In this document: positions 1-18,200 of the stretch, one piece after another
Layout: every line of letters begins with the position of its first letter
Position numbering within the stretch: position 1 is the first letter of the stretch
Source: Lota lota
Lineage: Eukaryota > Chordata > Actinopteri > Gadiformes > Lotidae
Assembly (NCBI GenBank): GCA_026745465.1
Contig: JACYXH010000310.1
Span: 2,758,501-2,822,500, forward strand
Length of the DNA: 64,000 bases
Direction: 5' to 3'
Made by a program: the position numbers and the translations under genes
Notes under the pieces: generated by a model
Told to the model about the DNA's origin: nothing
What the model saw: only the letters and a program-made list of their open reading frames with translations
The model's database searches: none

Positions 1-3000
1 TAATCGTTCGGCCAGACTTATTGTTCTACATGCACTTGATGCATTTACTGGAAACTATTATTATAATTGCAATGGCTTCTTGGCAGCTGCAGTGCAACCA
101 CTTAGCAGCCCCAAAATAAATGAGTGATATGACAGTGACAAGAAGATGAGGAGCATAAACTTGAACCGAGGTTCAGACTTTAATAATGTATTCACCACAC
201 GGCCTCCATGTAGCACATGCAAAAGGCTTGGTGACCTGACTTTCCAACAATCTGACACTCCACTACCATGAGACGAGGAGAGTCTGACACAAAACCCTCT
301 TCCATCAGTTACCATGGAGCTTATTGGGCCACTCTGACAAAGAAAAAATCAATATGTAATTTATAATGGATCCAGAGATGTAGTAAATCCTTGGCAGAGG
401 GGTTCTAGAAATGCTGTCCTGACAGCATTCCTGTGTTCTACTGTGTGCCATCATCTTTCGTCTTCTTCAACCTGTCTGAACATATCTAAAGGTCCTGTGT
501 CATTGCGCTGGGAAGTACAGGAATGAAGCGTTTGTGCACTGAAAAATAAACAGCTGCATCTCTGTACTTTGTTTACTGTTTCTATGACAACTAACTTAGC
601 CATGTTAGCTCTTTAGCTCCTAGATCAACATCGTAGCGATAACTTTTTGCTATAAATCCATAAGCAGCGTATGCAGTCACAAACATTACAGTTTTGATTT
701 GTAAATGCAACTGACTGTAGAGTCTATAATTTATATGTCGCAACCTACTCTTTTCTGAAATAGGGCTTGGACATCAGAATGCATCATGGGATTTTTTGTT
801 GGCGGGTACTCAAGAGTTGTAATGTAAAATCCTAAATAAACGTTAATAGACTGTATCCTAGGCTAATTAAAACTTTGTTTTGCCACGTCTTTCATGAGAA
901 ACACTGTGGCAGTTTCAAACACAACAATTTCTCTCCTCTCCAGTAGAATGCACCAACTGATCACTGAATGCACGTCATGCGTATTTAAGTCTTTCTTGTT
1001 TCTCGTCAGATGAAAGCAGCTTGATGCTCCACACTGCCCCTGTTTCTGTAGCTACTGCATATTCATCTGGATCTCCAAAAAGGGAATAAATAGGCCACAA
1101 CAAAAAAGGCTGCTGTATATCTAGCATGCATTGTGACAATAGCTTGCGTTGGCTCAATCAAATGCAGTTGCTTTTCATGTGCTCTCCACAGAAGTAGACA
1201 AACCGTGGCAAGAGCAGGGGAAACGTATAGCATACATGTATGCTATTTCGACATTGACTACACTTTTTAGCAATCAACTTCATATTAACAGCTTTACCAC
1301 CTTGTTGAGCTTCCTTGATTGATTTCTAAACCAATGAAATAACCAGGAAGGTATTGCAAGATACTAGGGCGGGATACATCGACCATGTAATACTGCCTTT
1401 AGGCGTGTTCTCCCTACAGGCATTGCTGTAGTGAATCTACGTCATGCATGCGTGTCATTCGATGCCTACTTCACAGTCTCCCTTCCAGAGTCCTGACAGA
1501 CCAGATGTCCGAGAGACGACCTTGCTAATTTAATTCACCTTTGTTAACAGAATACAAAGCATGTGAGTCGGTGGATCAGGGTATGGTCGGGGCAGGGTGT
1601 CAGAGAGAGGATGTGTACTTCGAGGACAACTTAACAGCTCTTCTAGGCACAATGTGAATCCCTGGGTTGGGGTGTCCTACATTGTCATAAGGCACCTCTG
1701 CTGTCCACTGTACACAACATTGAATGTAGAACTTATTAGTTGGTCTAAAAGGGCTTGAATTTATGGAAAGCAAAGAAATGGCAAGACTATATAAATATAA
1801 TACCCCTTCTAGAACACTGCCTTCCACCAAATGTTGTATTTTAACATCATGAAAGAGGTTGTTTGGATTCAACCTCTTCCCTAGAAACCAATACAATTCC
1901 CTTTTAATGTTTTTTTTATGAACTATTTGTAGTGTTGATGGATGCTATGTGCACTGTTTGAGACAAACATCCAACATGAATCACTGTAAAAGTAATCAGT
2001 TTTGAATAGCAATTATTACTATGCTGCACTACAAAGAAATACATTAAAAGGGAATTTGTATTGTTGAAAGAAAACCTCTACCATCTCAGCTTTGTTCATT
2101 GTTCATGGAACTAAAACCCTTTTTGTCAATCCTAGCATGTGTCAGGCAAACACATTACCGCTGATCAGTACATACACTGCATTCTGAAACCATCTGCAAT
2201 CTCCCCTATGGAACTAGATCTCTTTGTTGACTCACAACACTGATACCAGACCATTCTTCCAAGAACGCTTCAACAAGTCACCACGCGGAGAAGGAAAACA
2301 ATTTAGGTGAATTACAATACTTTTTCATTACCGATTTTCCAAACTGCTACTCAACTCACCAACTAAACAAATCTATTACAAATCACGAGTAGACAAAGTA
2401 AATTCACATTTTGAAACACCTGATTAATGCAACACGAGATGGTTTAGCAGTACAGGCAGCCACACTTATTATTTTGAATATCCAGAATATGCTATAGATT
2501 TGTAATAACAATAATGAGCAATAACAATGGTGAAAATGTTAAAAGCCCTAAACATTTTGTGAAATGGGTTAGGCCATCAAAACAATGTAACAGTAGTGTA
2601 TTATGAAAATCTACTCACAGATTAAACAAGACAAGCATGACGGAAAAGGAGAGTGGTACGGTAACTTGATATTGTCCAACGTTTTCTCAAATTATTCCAC
2701 GTATACAATAGATGGCAAACCTTTTAACCTTGATTTAAAAAGCTAGTTTTAACCCTCAAAGCATCAGTGCACATGCTATATAGAAATATGCAGACATATA
2801 GTCAACCCATTGCAACCAGCATTGAACTTCTCTATAAATTCCATCATCCATGGAAACTAACTCCTTTCTCTCAGATAAGAAAAGTAGTTAATGAGAGCCA
2901 ATCAATACGCTTGAAAACTCTCGATGCAGTGCGAAGATCGGTGTATTCCAAGAGACATGGCATTTCTGTAGGTAAGAATATGGGAGATGAATCTATAAAG

Positions 3001-3089
3001 ATTTTTAATGAATCAATGACTCTTTTTGGGCAAGAAAAGCAGTAGTTTGTCGAGTGTTTCGCACAATCATCATTTAAAAAATTACAAAG
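1..3089. other. intergenic, no supported gene
   Basis: AT-rich DNA. Open frames are short, have no family resemblance and no matching splice sites. No repeat I can name. Confidence 0.6.
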
Positions 3090-3629
3090 ATGAGTGGAGA
3101 GAAGGACGAGAAAGCAAAAAGGAGTGGTGCATTAGCACAGAGCCGAGCCCCTTCACAGGGTGAAGTGTATGAAAGGGTAAGAATACAACCTTACAACAAA
3201 GGACACTAACCAAAAACACTAAATTGCACAGGTATCCTTGTGCCGACATGCACAAACCTTAAGAAATATTATTTAAAGGAAACCCTGTTTAAAAAAAAAA
3301 AGTGTAGGGTCAATACATTTCAAACAAACCATTTTAACAGTTCATATTTATTTCCGTAGCAATGATCGATTAAAATAATTAAATATATAACCCTTACGGG
3401 CCCACTAAGGCGACACCCATTGACCTAATTACTGGCTTCCAAATCCACAGCTGATGGAAGGCACCCAGACAAGGCATCCGCTGAAGCCCAACTGTCACTA
3501 AGAGCTATAACAAGGGAATGTATGAGTGTGATGCGGAGGAAGGCCATGCTTTATGAACGTCTAGGCTTCGGAATGCTAATTCAAAACCATAACCTCACCA
3601 AACAACAAATGTTCAATCATTTTAAATAA
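3090..3629 (+). CDS. possible small two-exon gene, unrecognised product
   Basis: Exon A starts with ATG at 3090 and encodes MSGEKDEKAKRSGALAQSRA then PSQ. Exon B (3451-3629), after the acceptor AAATCCACAG, is open to TAA and encodes DGRHPDKASAEAQLSLRAIT, then RECMSVMRRKAMLYERLGFG, then a tail ending FNHFK. Joining 3090-3159 to 3451-3629 gives 82 residues in frame (phase 1). This uses the donor G|GTGAAG. The stronger-looking donor GG|GTAAGA at 3177 gives another frame that stops after 16 codons. The protein is basic, with no signal peptide or membrane span, and I do not recognise a family. It may be a real small gene, a decayed one, or chance. Confidence 0.35.
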
Positions 3630-6600
3630 GTTTCTGTAAGCAGAATTACAGAAACAAACAACAGAGGTGTTACAAATACCATTTATACTATTATATAATT
3701 ATTGTGTTTTTTAGAGGACGAGTATTGTATTATATTTGTTTTGCGGGCTTCGAACCATTCGAACCCCAATACATTTGCAGAATAATAACTAATTTAAATA
3801 CAACGTCTACGAGTTGAGGATTGATTTTATTTCATTCCATGGTTAAAAACGGGCAAAATTGCCACCCCAAATGAATGAATTCTGCACACTGACATAAAAG
3901 CAAACTTAAATAAGACAAAAAAGACAAACTGACAAGACAAACCAACAAATAATTTTAAAAGCCAAGAGCTCAGAGAAGTAATTTACGGAAGCAAATCACT
4001 GCCAACATGTTTTGAAATTTTAAAGCCGTTGAATTTTGAAAATGTAAACACTGAAGTCATGACATTGAAATATTACATTATTGAAAACAAGGTAATCTGA
4101 ATTTATTCTTTTTGAAGTCACCTCTTTGAAATTCAAATATGGCATTTCAAGTTGTACCATTTCAAAAACACGATTTCAAATATCTTTATTTCAGTGTTCA
4201 CCAATTCAGATTCAAAGTTGATGTTGCAGATATTTCAAACATGATATTCATAACTCATTCAACTCATTAAACCAAACAATGGCAAACAGGGAGAATGACT
4301 CTGGTTAGTTGTCCGATTTGAATATTAATATTCAAACTCTGAGCTCAATAAGCAAAGGTCTGAAGCAACATACGACCAAAAAAAATAGCGTTAAGAAAAA
4401 CTGCAAATCGGCTAAATTAATGACCATACTTGGCATCAATTGCTGTATTATTATGTTACAATATATATATATGCATAAATTCGGACTACCTTGTTTTCAA
4501 CGTATAATATTTTGATGTTATGAATTCAAAAGGTCTTCGCATTTCCACATACAAAATCAAAACATTATGGCAGTGATTTGCTTTCATATCATTCTTCCAT
4601 TTTTATTCGTCTTTTGATTTGTTTTGTAACTCCATTAATTTAGATCACCACTTCTGCAATACCACTCTAATACAAGCATTATCTTTTTCTGGAAATAACA
4701 TGGCTACATTCGATTTTTGAAATTGCATTACACATTAATCTGGCAGGTGGTTTTATACAGCCCCCTGCATAATAATATAAATGACAGAATACATACAACA
4801 TGGGAAAGATATAGAGAAAAATGTGTGTCTCAGCAAGCCTCCAAAGGGGACAGTAAGCTTTGCCTGTGTTGTCACAACATAATGAACAGGGACAGTTTCC
4901 CTGCCACAGCAGACAGGAGTATCGCCCTCCCAGTCCTCCCAAAATGAATCTTTTGAGTTTTCGCACAAACTTGCTGCCAAGATGGCCTTGAATGGGAATT
5001 CCATTTTGTCAGGACCACCTCATTATCCTCCGCCTTGCTATGGTGGGAATATCCTGGCAGCTTTCTAACCAAAGCCGCCATTCTCAATGCCAGAATTTTA
5101 AACGGGGGGATCGGAATCTCTGCTGGGAGTTCTGTGGCAATCACTGAGGCCTGTGACTGTGCAGTCATCTTGAATGAGGATGTATTGAAAGTGAAGTGAA
5201 GGAAGAGTCTGCTTCTCTGGTTCATCATGCATCATGCATCATGTGTTTCAGGACTCGGGATAGCCGATGCTATGCAATGTGTATAATTAATGACCATGCA
5301 GAAGAAACACACAATGGCTGTTTGGATCAACACAATGCATTCATTTCTGAGGCCGGGTTCAGAGGTCACGTCTGCCTTTGTGTGAGGCCGCTGAGGATAG
5401 AAAGAAAATAGAAAAACCTCTGAAACAACAAGACCTTTGAAAGCCTGAGAGGTTTCAGCGACACAAATGAGTAAACAAAACAAAGTGGCTGGTTGCATAA
5501 CAGCGGTGTAGGGTCCAATCAGTCCTGGTACCAATTTTAAAATGGGGCTGATTCAATTCAAAATGTATGACTGAGTGAATTTCAGTTTCCCCAAACAGAC
5601 ATTTTGCCAAATAAATGTATCGGGCATGTTGCTTCTCCGTAACCAATTCACTAATTCAGTAACATTTTCTGGATATAAGATTTACTCTGCCACATAACGG
5701 AAACTAACCAGTAATGTAATACAGCATGTTATGTAGGATTACATTGGAAATAACAATATATCGAACATAATTTGTTTTTAATTGTTATTGTCTCCGGTAA
5801 GTCCCCTTAGGAATTGTACCGGTATCCTTCCTCATCTCTCCATAGGTCGTTGCTAAAGATGTGAAACCACAATTCAAAACATGATCAACTTTGGCCAACA
5901 TCTGGTCTCCCTAAGCAACAGAGTTACTGAAGCCATTTTTCTTTTTTTGATATATGAATCATGGGCAACAATAAAGCAACATCCCAATACTTTTTGTGAA
6001 TCCCTCTAATCTTAATGCAACACGGTCTGCTGAAGCAAGTAGTTACTCAACTGGCAGTGCTACAGCAGCTGTGAAAGATTAAATGTATTGGCTGCATAAC
6101 AACGATTGCATTTACTTTACTCAAGGAACCGTGATGCATATAAACTGCTGGACATGCCACCTAAAATGCTGTGTGAAATAGTCATTTTAAAAACACATTA
6201 ACACACATTTGTTTTAAGGGCAAGCCATCGTTAGTGAGTTCATCAGCATAGTGGATAAGAAGCTTTCTCTTTTCAAAGACCATCCGTGAAAGATTTGGCG
6301 TCCTTGTGCTCTCCAACTCTTAAGGAGGAGGAATCCACTCCTCTATGTTTTGAAGAACAGCCCTGTACAGCGTGTTTGTTTGTGAGTGTTTTCCTTGCTG
6401 GCTTAGGTGCTTCAAATGCGTTCCAGTGCCTTTTTGATCAATAGACTACTAAAGAAAGTAGCCTCCCCTGAGCTCAGCCCATAAAAGTTGCAAAAGTTTT
6501 AATTGCAGGCCTTACTGAAGACGTCTGTGAATGTTTTATTTGTGGTCAGTGTGAAATGATTCTGTAAGTGTGACTGCAGTGCACCCCTTAAGATGGATTG

Positions 6601-8559
6601 CAATTGCAGCAAGCATATAGGCCTAGTTTGAGAATCAACACTAAATGATGCCTTCTTTTCTCAATTGTCTTTGTGTATCAAGATTTGGTGGTGGACCGGC
6701 CATATAGTTTTTCATCTCTAAACTAGGCCTATTAAAAAGGACCAAACCAGTGAGGATTCGTGGTTGAGACCATACCAGAGTACAGTTTAAGCAGCCCTCA
6801 CCTTACCTTATGCAGCATTTTTTTTTTAAATCTTATCCTGACTGGAGTTACGTATACAACACAAATACAAATACATACGACACAAGGATATGGTACATGC
6901 ATACACACATAACAAAAACCAAATATATTCAAGGCTGTGTGACGAGTGGTTAGGCATGAGACAGTAAATCACTATGAATGCCACAAATCGGAATACGCTT
7001 TGTTTTCAGGGGCAATTGATTGGAGATTGTGTCAGTAATTGGGCATCGGAGACAAGGTTGCACAGTCCTGTTACTGAATGTTCTGATGTCAGCCATCCTT
7101 TACAGAACAAGCAGCAAAATAATTAATCCTTTCCAGAATGAAAGGTTATGTGGTGATGTTGCACTGGAAGCCTTGTGGTTGCGGTACGTACAATTTATGC
7201 TTACTCATTTATTCTCTTGATTAAATTACCATCATACTAGTACATGCCAAATGTAGGAAACATATTGTTTTCAAGAAGAAAAAAACATTTCGAAACGCAT
7301 CAAATGTTAAATGAGACAAACAAAATACAAGAAAAGCACAACACATAAGTATAGACTCATATAGCCTGTGATCTGTACAAATTAAGCCACATAAATACAG
7401 GCCATTAAACTGATGAGTCATTTGAGCCTGTTTCTTAAATTTTGCGGGCCCAATTCCCCCATGCCACAGCAGAAAGACCTGGAGGACACAAATCTCACTG
7501 TTCCCTGCCAAGGACCTCATCTGCATTTACCACGTTTTTCATGAATACAGCCTCTCCCCATCCATCAGTTTGAGGACCGGGTAAGAATAAACCTTCTCCG
7601 TCTTCCAGCTCTCAGTCTGTTGGCTGACTGTTAAGTGGAAGTTGTACAAGACAAAGAAGGGTGCTCTATTCTGGTGGGAACCCCACACTGTTCACCTCCA
7701 TTATGTAAAAAGACAGTGGGTAGCAGGCAATACATTGTCGAAATTAAAGTGTCGGTTCCTTTAGCAATGAGTGGAGGTCTCTGCGTTTATACAACAAAAT
7801 ACTTTTTAGGCACTCCACACCTTTGGTAAATACATTATAAACATGACTCCAAAACAAACAACATGGACTCTATGCAATCTATGCGTGTCCTTTAGCGAAA
7901 GGATAGTGTGCCTGAGCATGGCATGTAGGATGCTACTAGGTTGTCCAGATGTGTATGCTGTAGGCTATGTAACCCTCGAATATGTGTTTTTAAATGGCAT
8001 TAATCAAGAAGGAAAACACAAGAGTGCAGCGAAGAATTAAATAGATCATCTCTTGCACATCATGCCAACATCTAATTTCGAGTTTGTTTTTGACCTTATA
8101 GTAGGCTTAATCAATCGTTTCATTCAAATTCATGCTATCTTAATTGAATCAGCAACACGATTAAAGGCTATGGTAACACGGCTATTGGATTTTTAGTTAT
8201 AACTGGAAACATGCACAGAAATCATACCGGTGATGCTAGACATTAGATGGAAATACAGCGCTTTGGGGACATTTAGTGTGGACGCATCTCACTACAAACT
8301 TAGGGACAGCATACAGGCAACATTGCTAATGCAAATTGACGGCAAGCTCGAGTTGAATACGGTTGCTTTACATTGCCTCCATTCATATGTTATAGCTGGT
8401 TCACTGACACACATGTATCGTGTCGATAGCAGCAATGTAACATCCGCTGCAGATGTAAACAGATGTGCTACAAATAAGCCAAACAATTGTTCGCAAACTC
8501 GCACATCTGTAAACAAGTAATACGTATAAGAAATACCTGTATGGGTCAGAACAGAGTGA
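3630..8559. other. intergenic, no supported gene
   Basis: AT-rich DNA with scattered short open frames on both strands that look like chance. No RNA gene or named repeat was seen. Confidence 0.6.
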
Positions 8560-9150
8560 TGACCTGATGTTAACGTCGGCGTTGGTGGGCTTAGCTTTCG
8601 CTGTCGCTCTGTAGTGTTGTAACGTTACTGCTGTTATCTCCTCTTGGCGTCTTCAACAGCAGATCCACAAGCACGGCTTCATCCATCAGAGCAAAAACAC
8701 GTCGGAGATCATTCTCCACCGAAAACACGTTTCAAACGACTGGTACTAAACCGTAGACAACCCCGGCAGCTCCCTCGTCATTATTGGCTACGAACAAAAC
8801 CGTCCCCACAGGACACGGCTCATGAACGGCGGAATTAAATCACTTTGCTGACCATACTCAATGAAATACTTTCACCCTGGAGGTTAATGTGGCACTCTCT
8901 TGGCTCTTAAAACAACAAATTGACCCAAGTCCCGTTAGCTCTTAAGACACCCTTTTAAGAGGTGAAAACAAAACTTAACGAGGAACTAGCGAACGTGCAA
9001 TCCCCTGGTAGTACAGCAACTTGCAAAGCACACCGATAACCAATGAATCCTGTTAGTGGCGGGAGCGAGCACAGGGCGCGTGGGTATCATTCAAATGGTG
9101 CGCAGCCTCGCGCAGCAAGGGGAGCAGCCGGGAGACGTATGTTGCACACC
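8560..9150. promoter_or_regulatory. CpG-richer patch, possible promoter
   Basis: CpG dinucleotides are noticeably denser here than in flanking DNA (AACGTCGGCGTT near 8573, GCGGGAGCGAGC near 9058, GGGCGCG near 9075). A short minus-strand ORF at 8591-8686 starts MDEAVLVDLLLKTPRG and ends after 31 residues. This could be the first exon of an unseen minus-strand gene, but no downstream exon was found. Confidence 0.25.
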
Positions 9151-11045
9151 GCTCTGCTTGCTTGCCAATCCCACCACGACACAGCTGAACTGTTCAAAAA
9201 TACTGCTGGGACTTGTTTGACTTTTGAATACCACACGTTGGCCTTGTTTTATTGGATACGTTTAACTATTAGGCTACTCCCAAACCAGGCCCCAGAGAAC
9301 CGTGATGGACATGGTGATGTTAAAGGCTTCACTGAAGCGTTGGCGTAAACGGTTTCATTCATTGGTATTGTAATTCGACCATTGGTAGGAAATGTCTTAT
9401 CTCTACGCCTCCCTTTTATTTACCTTAAACATTCGGCGTTTAACCAATAGAGGGCGTCAGTGCTATAGCCTAGTAAGAACACCCAATGAAAAGTTTTGCA
9501 TTTTGTCTGTTACACCTTTGACGTAATTCCAATATCTACACTGTGAGACTATTCTAGCGTCTACAGAACTGAGTAGCTTTTTTATCCTCCTACATTAAGC
9601 AGGCCTATGAATGCTGTCAGATCGCGTGTGGGCAGAGAGAGAGACAACAAAGGAGCATCTATTCCTGCATGCAGGGACTTCTGTGACGAATGTTTTAGTG
9701 ATGACTACAAGATGATGGGTCAATAAGGAGATCTATTTTTCGAACCGTTTTCAAACAGTGCTGTCGACCAAATAATGTAATAAAGGCCATAGCAGGTACC
9801 TACACACCTCACATAATGAACTCAGAAGAGCTGGGTCTATTTCGCCAAACTACTAGAATCTACTCTTTGGTACCAGCCTTTCTCTCGTCATTTGTTTTGC
9901 TGCACTTCTTTAGATTACTTATTACTGATTTAGAATGAAATAACATTGAAAACAATTTAATAATTGAGATTGAAAGCCATTTGAGAAACAATTTGCACGC
10001 AAATGAAAGTATATATGAAGATTTTTAAATGAATCACCTCTCAGTTATCCATTGCGTTACTTTGACGTATTTCACAAGACCGTGGCTTGAGGAATATTTG
10101 AGCAATGTTGGTGTATGGAGAGGTGATGGTATCCGTGCCTGTAAAATACTAAGACACTTATAATTCATAATTCAGGAAAACCTAACGTGTTAGAATCACT
10201 GTTTTCTTCGCATACATGCGAATAAATGTAAAGACCTTTAATAGGTCTCAACCTATTAAACCATCCATTATAGTGCAGGTAAAACTGTCCTGCAAGATGG
10301 CAGCTAGAAAAGGTGAACTAATAACCCTTTTGCATTCATTGTAACAACACGAGGTTAAAGGTGCACATAAAAGCTACAAATGGCGTTGGAATACTGCAAG
10401 GTATGCACATCGTTTTGTATCTTTAAGTGGCGAAAGATTACCTGGGGGGTCATGAAAGTTAATTGTATTGCCTTGTGTTATGATGCTTTCACATTTTAGA
10501 AATAATTATTTAAAATAACTATTTCAAGTCAATAGTTGGTCGAGTCTGTAATGGCAAATTACTTTATAGTAATACACATTTATGGAGTGCAGAATATATG
10601 CTATATGATGAATTAGTACATTGTCAGATATTTAAAAATACATTAACAGTTTAATGCCAGGAATCATGGACAGAAATGTGTTAAAATTGATAATACAAAC
10701 ATGTTCCTGTGTAATAAGACTAAATGAGTACTATTTTAATTAAAAATAGCACAGAAATAGAAAACATGATGAAAATTATAGTGAGAAACATTTCATGTAC
10801 AAAGGAGCTATTTTACATTGTGCACTTTTGTTCTGTATTTCCTAATATTTTCTGTTTTTATTTGCATCCTCATCACAAAGAAGGTTAGTAAACACCGCAC
10901 AGACCGCCAAAATCATCCAATACAAATGGCTTACTTTTTGAAGGGCAAACTGACAAATTAACACGAGTAAGCAAGGAAAAGAAATGCAGGGTGTACCTCT
11001 AAAAAAAGGGAAACACCACCCACTTTTCACAGACACAATGGCCAT

Positions 11046-11116
<71 letters not shown>

Positions 11117-12437
11117 GCCTACTTGACATGTTCACTACCTGACTTGTTGAAGTCAAATATGAGCACAAGGGAAGATTATACGTTGAAGAAAACGTGGCGG
11201 AAAAGAATCCAAATCTATAAAAATGTCGTTATATCCTGAAAGATATCTGAAGTATTCCTGTTATTGGTCGTACCAGTTAAAAGCAACCATAATTTGTGTC
11301 TAATTAGGTTATATCTTAGTTTATTAACTGCATAAGAATCGTCCTGTCATAATAAATGCCAAGAAAGGTTCAACACCAAAGATGTATAGTGATATAACTT
11401 GCAGACATGAAAAAAAAGAAAATACAGGCCAAGCAGTATTAATGACGCTGAGCCCTGGACGCATGGCTTCAGTGCTTTTTACTCTTTTAAAGTTTTTTTT
11501 ATAGAGATAAAAAATATACACATCTTATATACATTAAAGAGTGGCAGTGCAACTGAATGCTGAACCAGCCTGTCACCGCACCCCTCCCCCCAATCAAATT
11601 AAAAAAAGATTACCTCTCAGTGCTCACCCATAAAACAATGATCTTAAGGATATGACTCAAACACACTACACACATATACTGTATACTATCCAGGGCCCAG
11701 AGCCCAACACCTCCTTAAACATGGCATTGATCTATGTCTTGAGTAATATATCCAGGCCTCAAGCAGCCTAGAATAGCATTGAAGATCCAAACGTCCAAAC
11801 TACAGTCCGAGTTGCTCTGAGACACGCACAATAATGCACTCATCAAGAACAACCACCACCAAGTGGTGTGAAGGCATGGCCTGCACCAGTCCTCTCCAAT
11901 TGAGATACAACAACTATGCAGACACAGTGAGGGAGGCTCTAGCACCGGACCAAAGACAGCCGAGACGAGACCAACACAAACACGTGAGATATGCAACCTT
12001 ATACTTTCTCTAAACCAAGGTGTAATGGGGAGAGGAGGAGGGGGTGGGGCGGGGTTTCAACAACAAAAAATGATCCAGCCAAGAAGGAAGAACTGTGTGT
12101 GTGTGTGTGAACACTGGTCACCAATGGAGCTGGGCGTGTGCGAAATGGAAAAAATTAAAAATGAACTTTAGAGGTGCTGGGTTGAAAAGGAGACATCCAT
12201 ATTTTAAGGGTTCACCTGAAACCATCTGGCAACAGACAATGAGGCACAAGACTACTCAACTACTGGCATCGTTAGGCATAAAAGGTGGCCTCGCTAGCCT
12301 ATTAGCCTGGTGTGGCAGGCATCTATATTAGCTACACTACAGGCAGACCATGGGTACAATACTGACTCATTCATCTTGATAAACCCAGGGATTAGTGGAG
12401 CGTAGGGCCTTTTTTGTTTGGCAAAATCATGAGTCAA
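9151..12437. other. intergenic / possible distal vps26b 3' UTR
   Basis: AT-rich DNA containing one long CA repeat (11047-11113). The part from about 11300 could still be transcribed as vps26b 3' UTR. No coding exon could be supported. Confidence 0.5.
11047..11113. repeat. (CA)n microsatellite
   Basis: About 33 uninterrupted CA units in intergenic DNA left of vps26b. Confidence 0.97.
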
Positions 12438-12447
12438 TTTATTTATT
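12438..12447 (-). terminator. candidate poly(A) signal of vps26b
   Basis: AATAAATAAA in gene sense, about 1 kb after the stop. An alternative AATAAA at 12728-12733 is closer. I cannot tell which is used. Confidence 0.35.
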
Positions 12448-13438
12448 TTGAAAACACTAGTCTCTTGACTCTCACATTTTAAATAATTGGCATGGATCAA
12501 AGATAAAAAAGAAGTTAAAACTGATTAAAGAGCAAATAGCATTGGCAGGCTAAAAATGGAGTTAATTAACCGCGAATTATACAACAGGGTATTGTTTAAA
12601 AGTTACAGACATACTTCTTTTAGCAGCAGCAAATTTACACACAAACCTTTTTTCGTTTTTCAACTGACATACCATCAAAACCATGTTAAAATGCTGGTAA
12701 AATGGATGTGGTACATACAAATATGAATTTATTTTAAGAAGGAAAGTGAAAGGCTTGGAATGTATGGAGATGGTTCAAGTCATTGACAAATGCTCCAAAG
12801 AGCAAAAATGTCATCCTCATTGTATGCCTTTAAGTGCAATCAGCAAAACTCTGCAGTTTGCTTTGAACTTCTTATACACCTTCCATTGTAAATGCTTAGA
12901 AAATAAATCAATGTAAAAGTTTCCTCTAAAAGTTAAGAGGAAAATTTGGATCAATCAGTATCAGCAAAAAAGGTAGACCAGTTTACTGATGTAAAATAGC
13001 ATATGCCAAAATCTTATAAAAGACGAATGCAGTTCTCGCTTCTCTGGATGGCGTTGGAGACACGCCATAGACGGCAGTTGGTTACATACACATTCCAATT
13101 CCGGAGCACTGTTAAAACAATTTTTTTTTTTTTACCTTTCAAAATTCCTCCCCAGAGTACCAGATTATGGTAGTTTTTCTCATAAAGAACAAAAGTATTG
13201 AAATAAAATAAAAGTTATTTCTGAATAAAAATCCATCTGGTGCTTGCTGCAGTTCAATGCACAATTCCTTTTCTTCCTCGCTCACACTTAACACTCTCCT
13301 ACGCACACATACACAGGCACACACATAATAGAAATAAAAAAGTACATTCCATCAGAAATCAAACAGCAGAACAGTGTGGGGTCCTTAAAGGTGACCACCT
13401 CTCTCTCTTTCTCTCATTATAGATAGTGTGAGTGGACT
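12438..13438 (-). other. vps26b: probable vps26b 3' UTR
   Basis: AT-rich non-coding sequence directly after the stop codon. Poly(A)-type AATAAA hexamers occur in gene sense at 12728-12733 and 12438-12447 (AATAAATAAA). The true end could also be further left; there is another TTTATT near 11316. Confidence 0.5.
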
Positions 13439-17920
<4,482 letters not shown>

Positions 17921-18118
17921 AGCTGCAGCTATATTCAGCTACGTTAGCCTCGTCGCCTAAGGTCTTCAGATATGTCCTATCGGGACAATGTCACTCCACT
18001 TAAAGATGTTAAATTGCGTGGTAAATAACGATCAGTATATTTTACGTTTGCACTTTGACTTTAAAGTATGTGGCATACAATGAAAGGCAGACTGTTAAGC
18101 ACAACAGTCGCGGGTCCA

Positions 18119-18131
18119 CTGCGCATGCGCG
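18119..18131. promoter_or_regulatory. NRF1-type site
   Basis: TGCGCATGCGCG contains the full palindrome GCGCATGCGC, the established NRF1 motif. It lies about 200 bp upstream of the vps26b ATG, a usual place for NRF1 in housekeeping promoters. Confidence 0.6.
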
Positions 18132-18139
18132 GATATTTA

Positions 18140-18148
18140 GTCACGTGT
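18140..18148. promoter_or_regulatory. CACGTG E-box, partial CLEAR match
   Basis: GTCACGTGT matches the left and core part of the CLEAR element GTCACGTGAC bound by TFEB/TFE3; it would also fit USF. It is about 220 bp upstream of the vps26b ATG. Confidence 0.45.
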
Positions 18149-18200
18149 AAGCACACTATATTATATTTTAAATGTTGTAATATTTGCCGACAGTCCTGAG

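Larger units (their letters stand above)
17921..18200 (-). promoter_or_regulatory. vps26b: vps26b promoter-proximal region / 5' UTR
   Basis: Directly upstream of the vps26b start codon. It holds an NRF1-type palindrome (about 18119-18131) and a CACGTG E-box (18142-18147). No TATA box is apparent at a fixed place. The transcription start cannot be read from the sequence. Confidence 0.55.

Noticed and set aside
1-13438. THYN1 and ACAD8 exons expected from human synteny
   Set aside because: No characteristic peptide of either family was seen on either strand.
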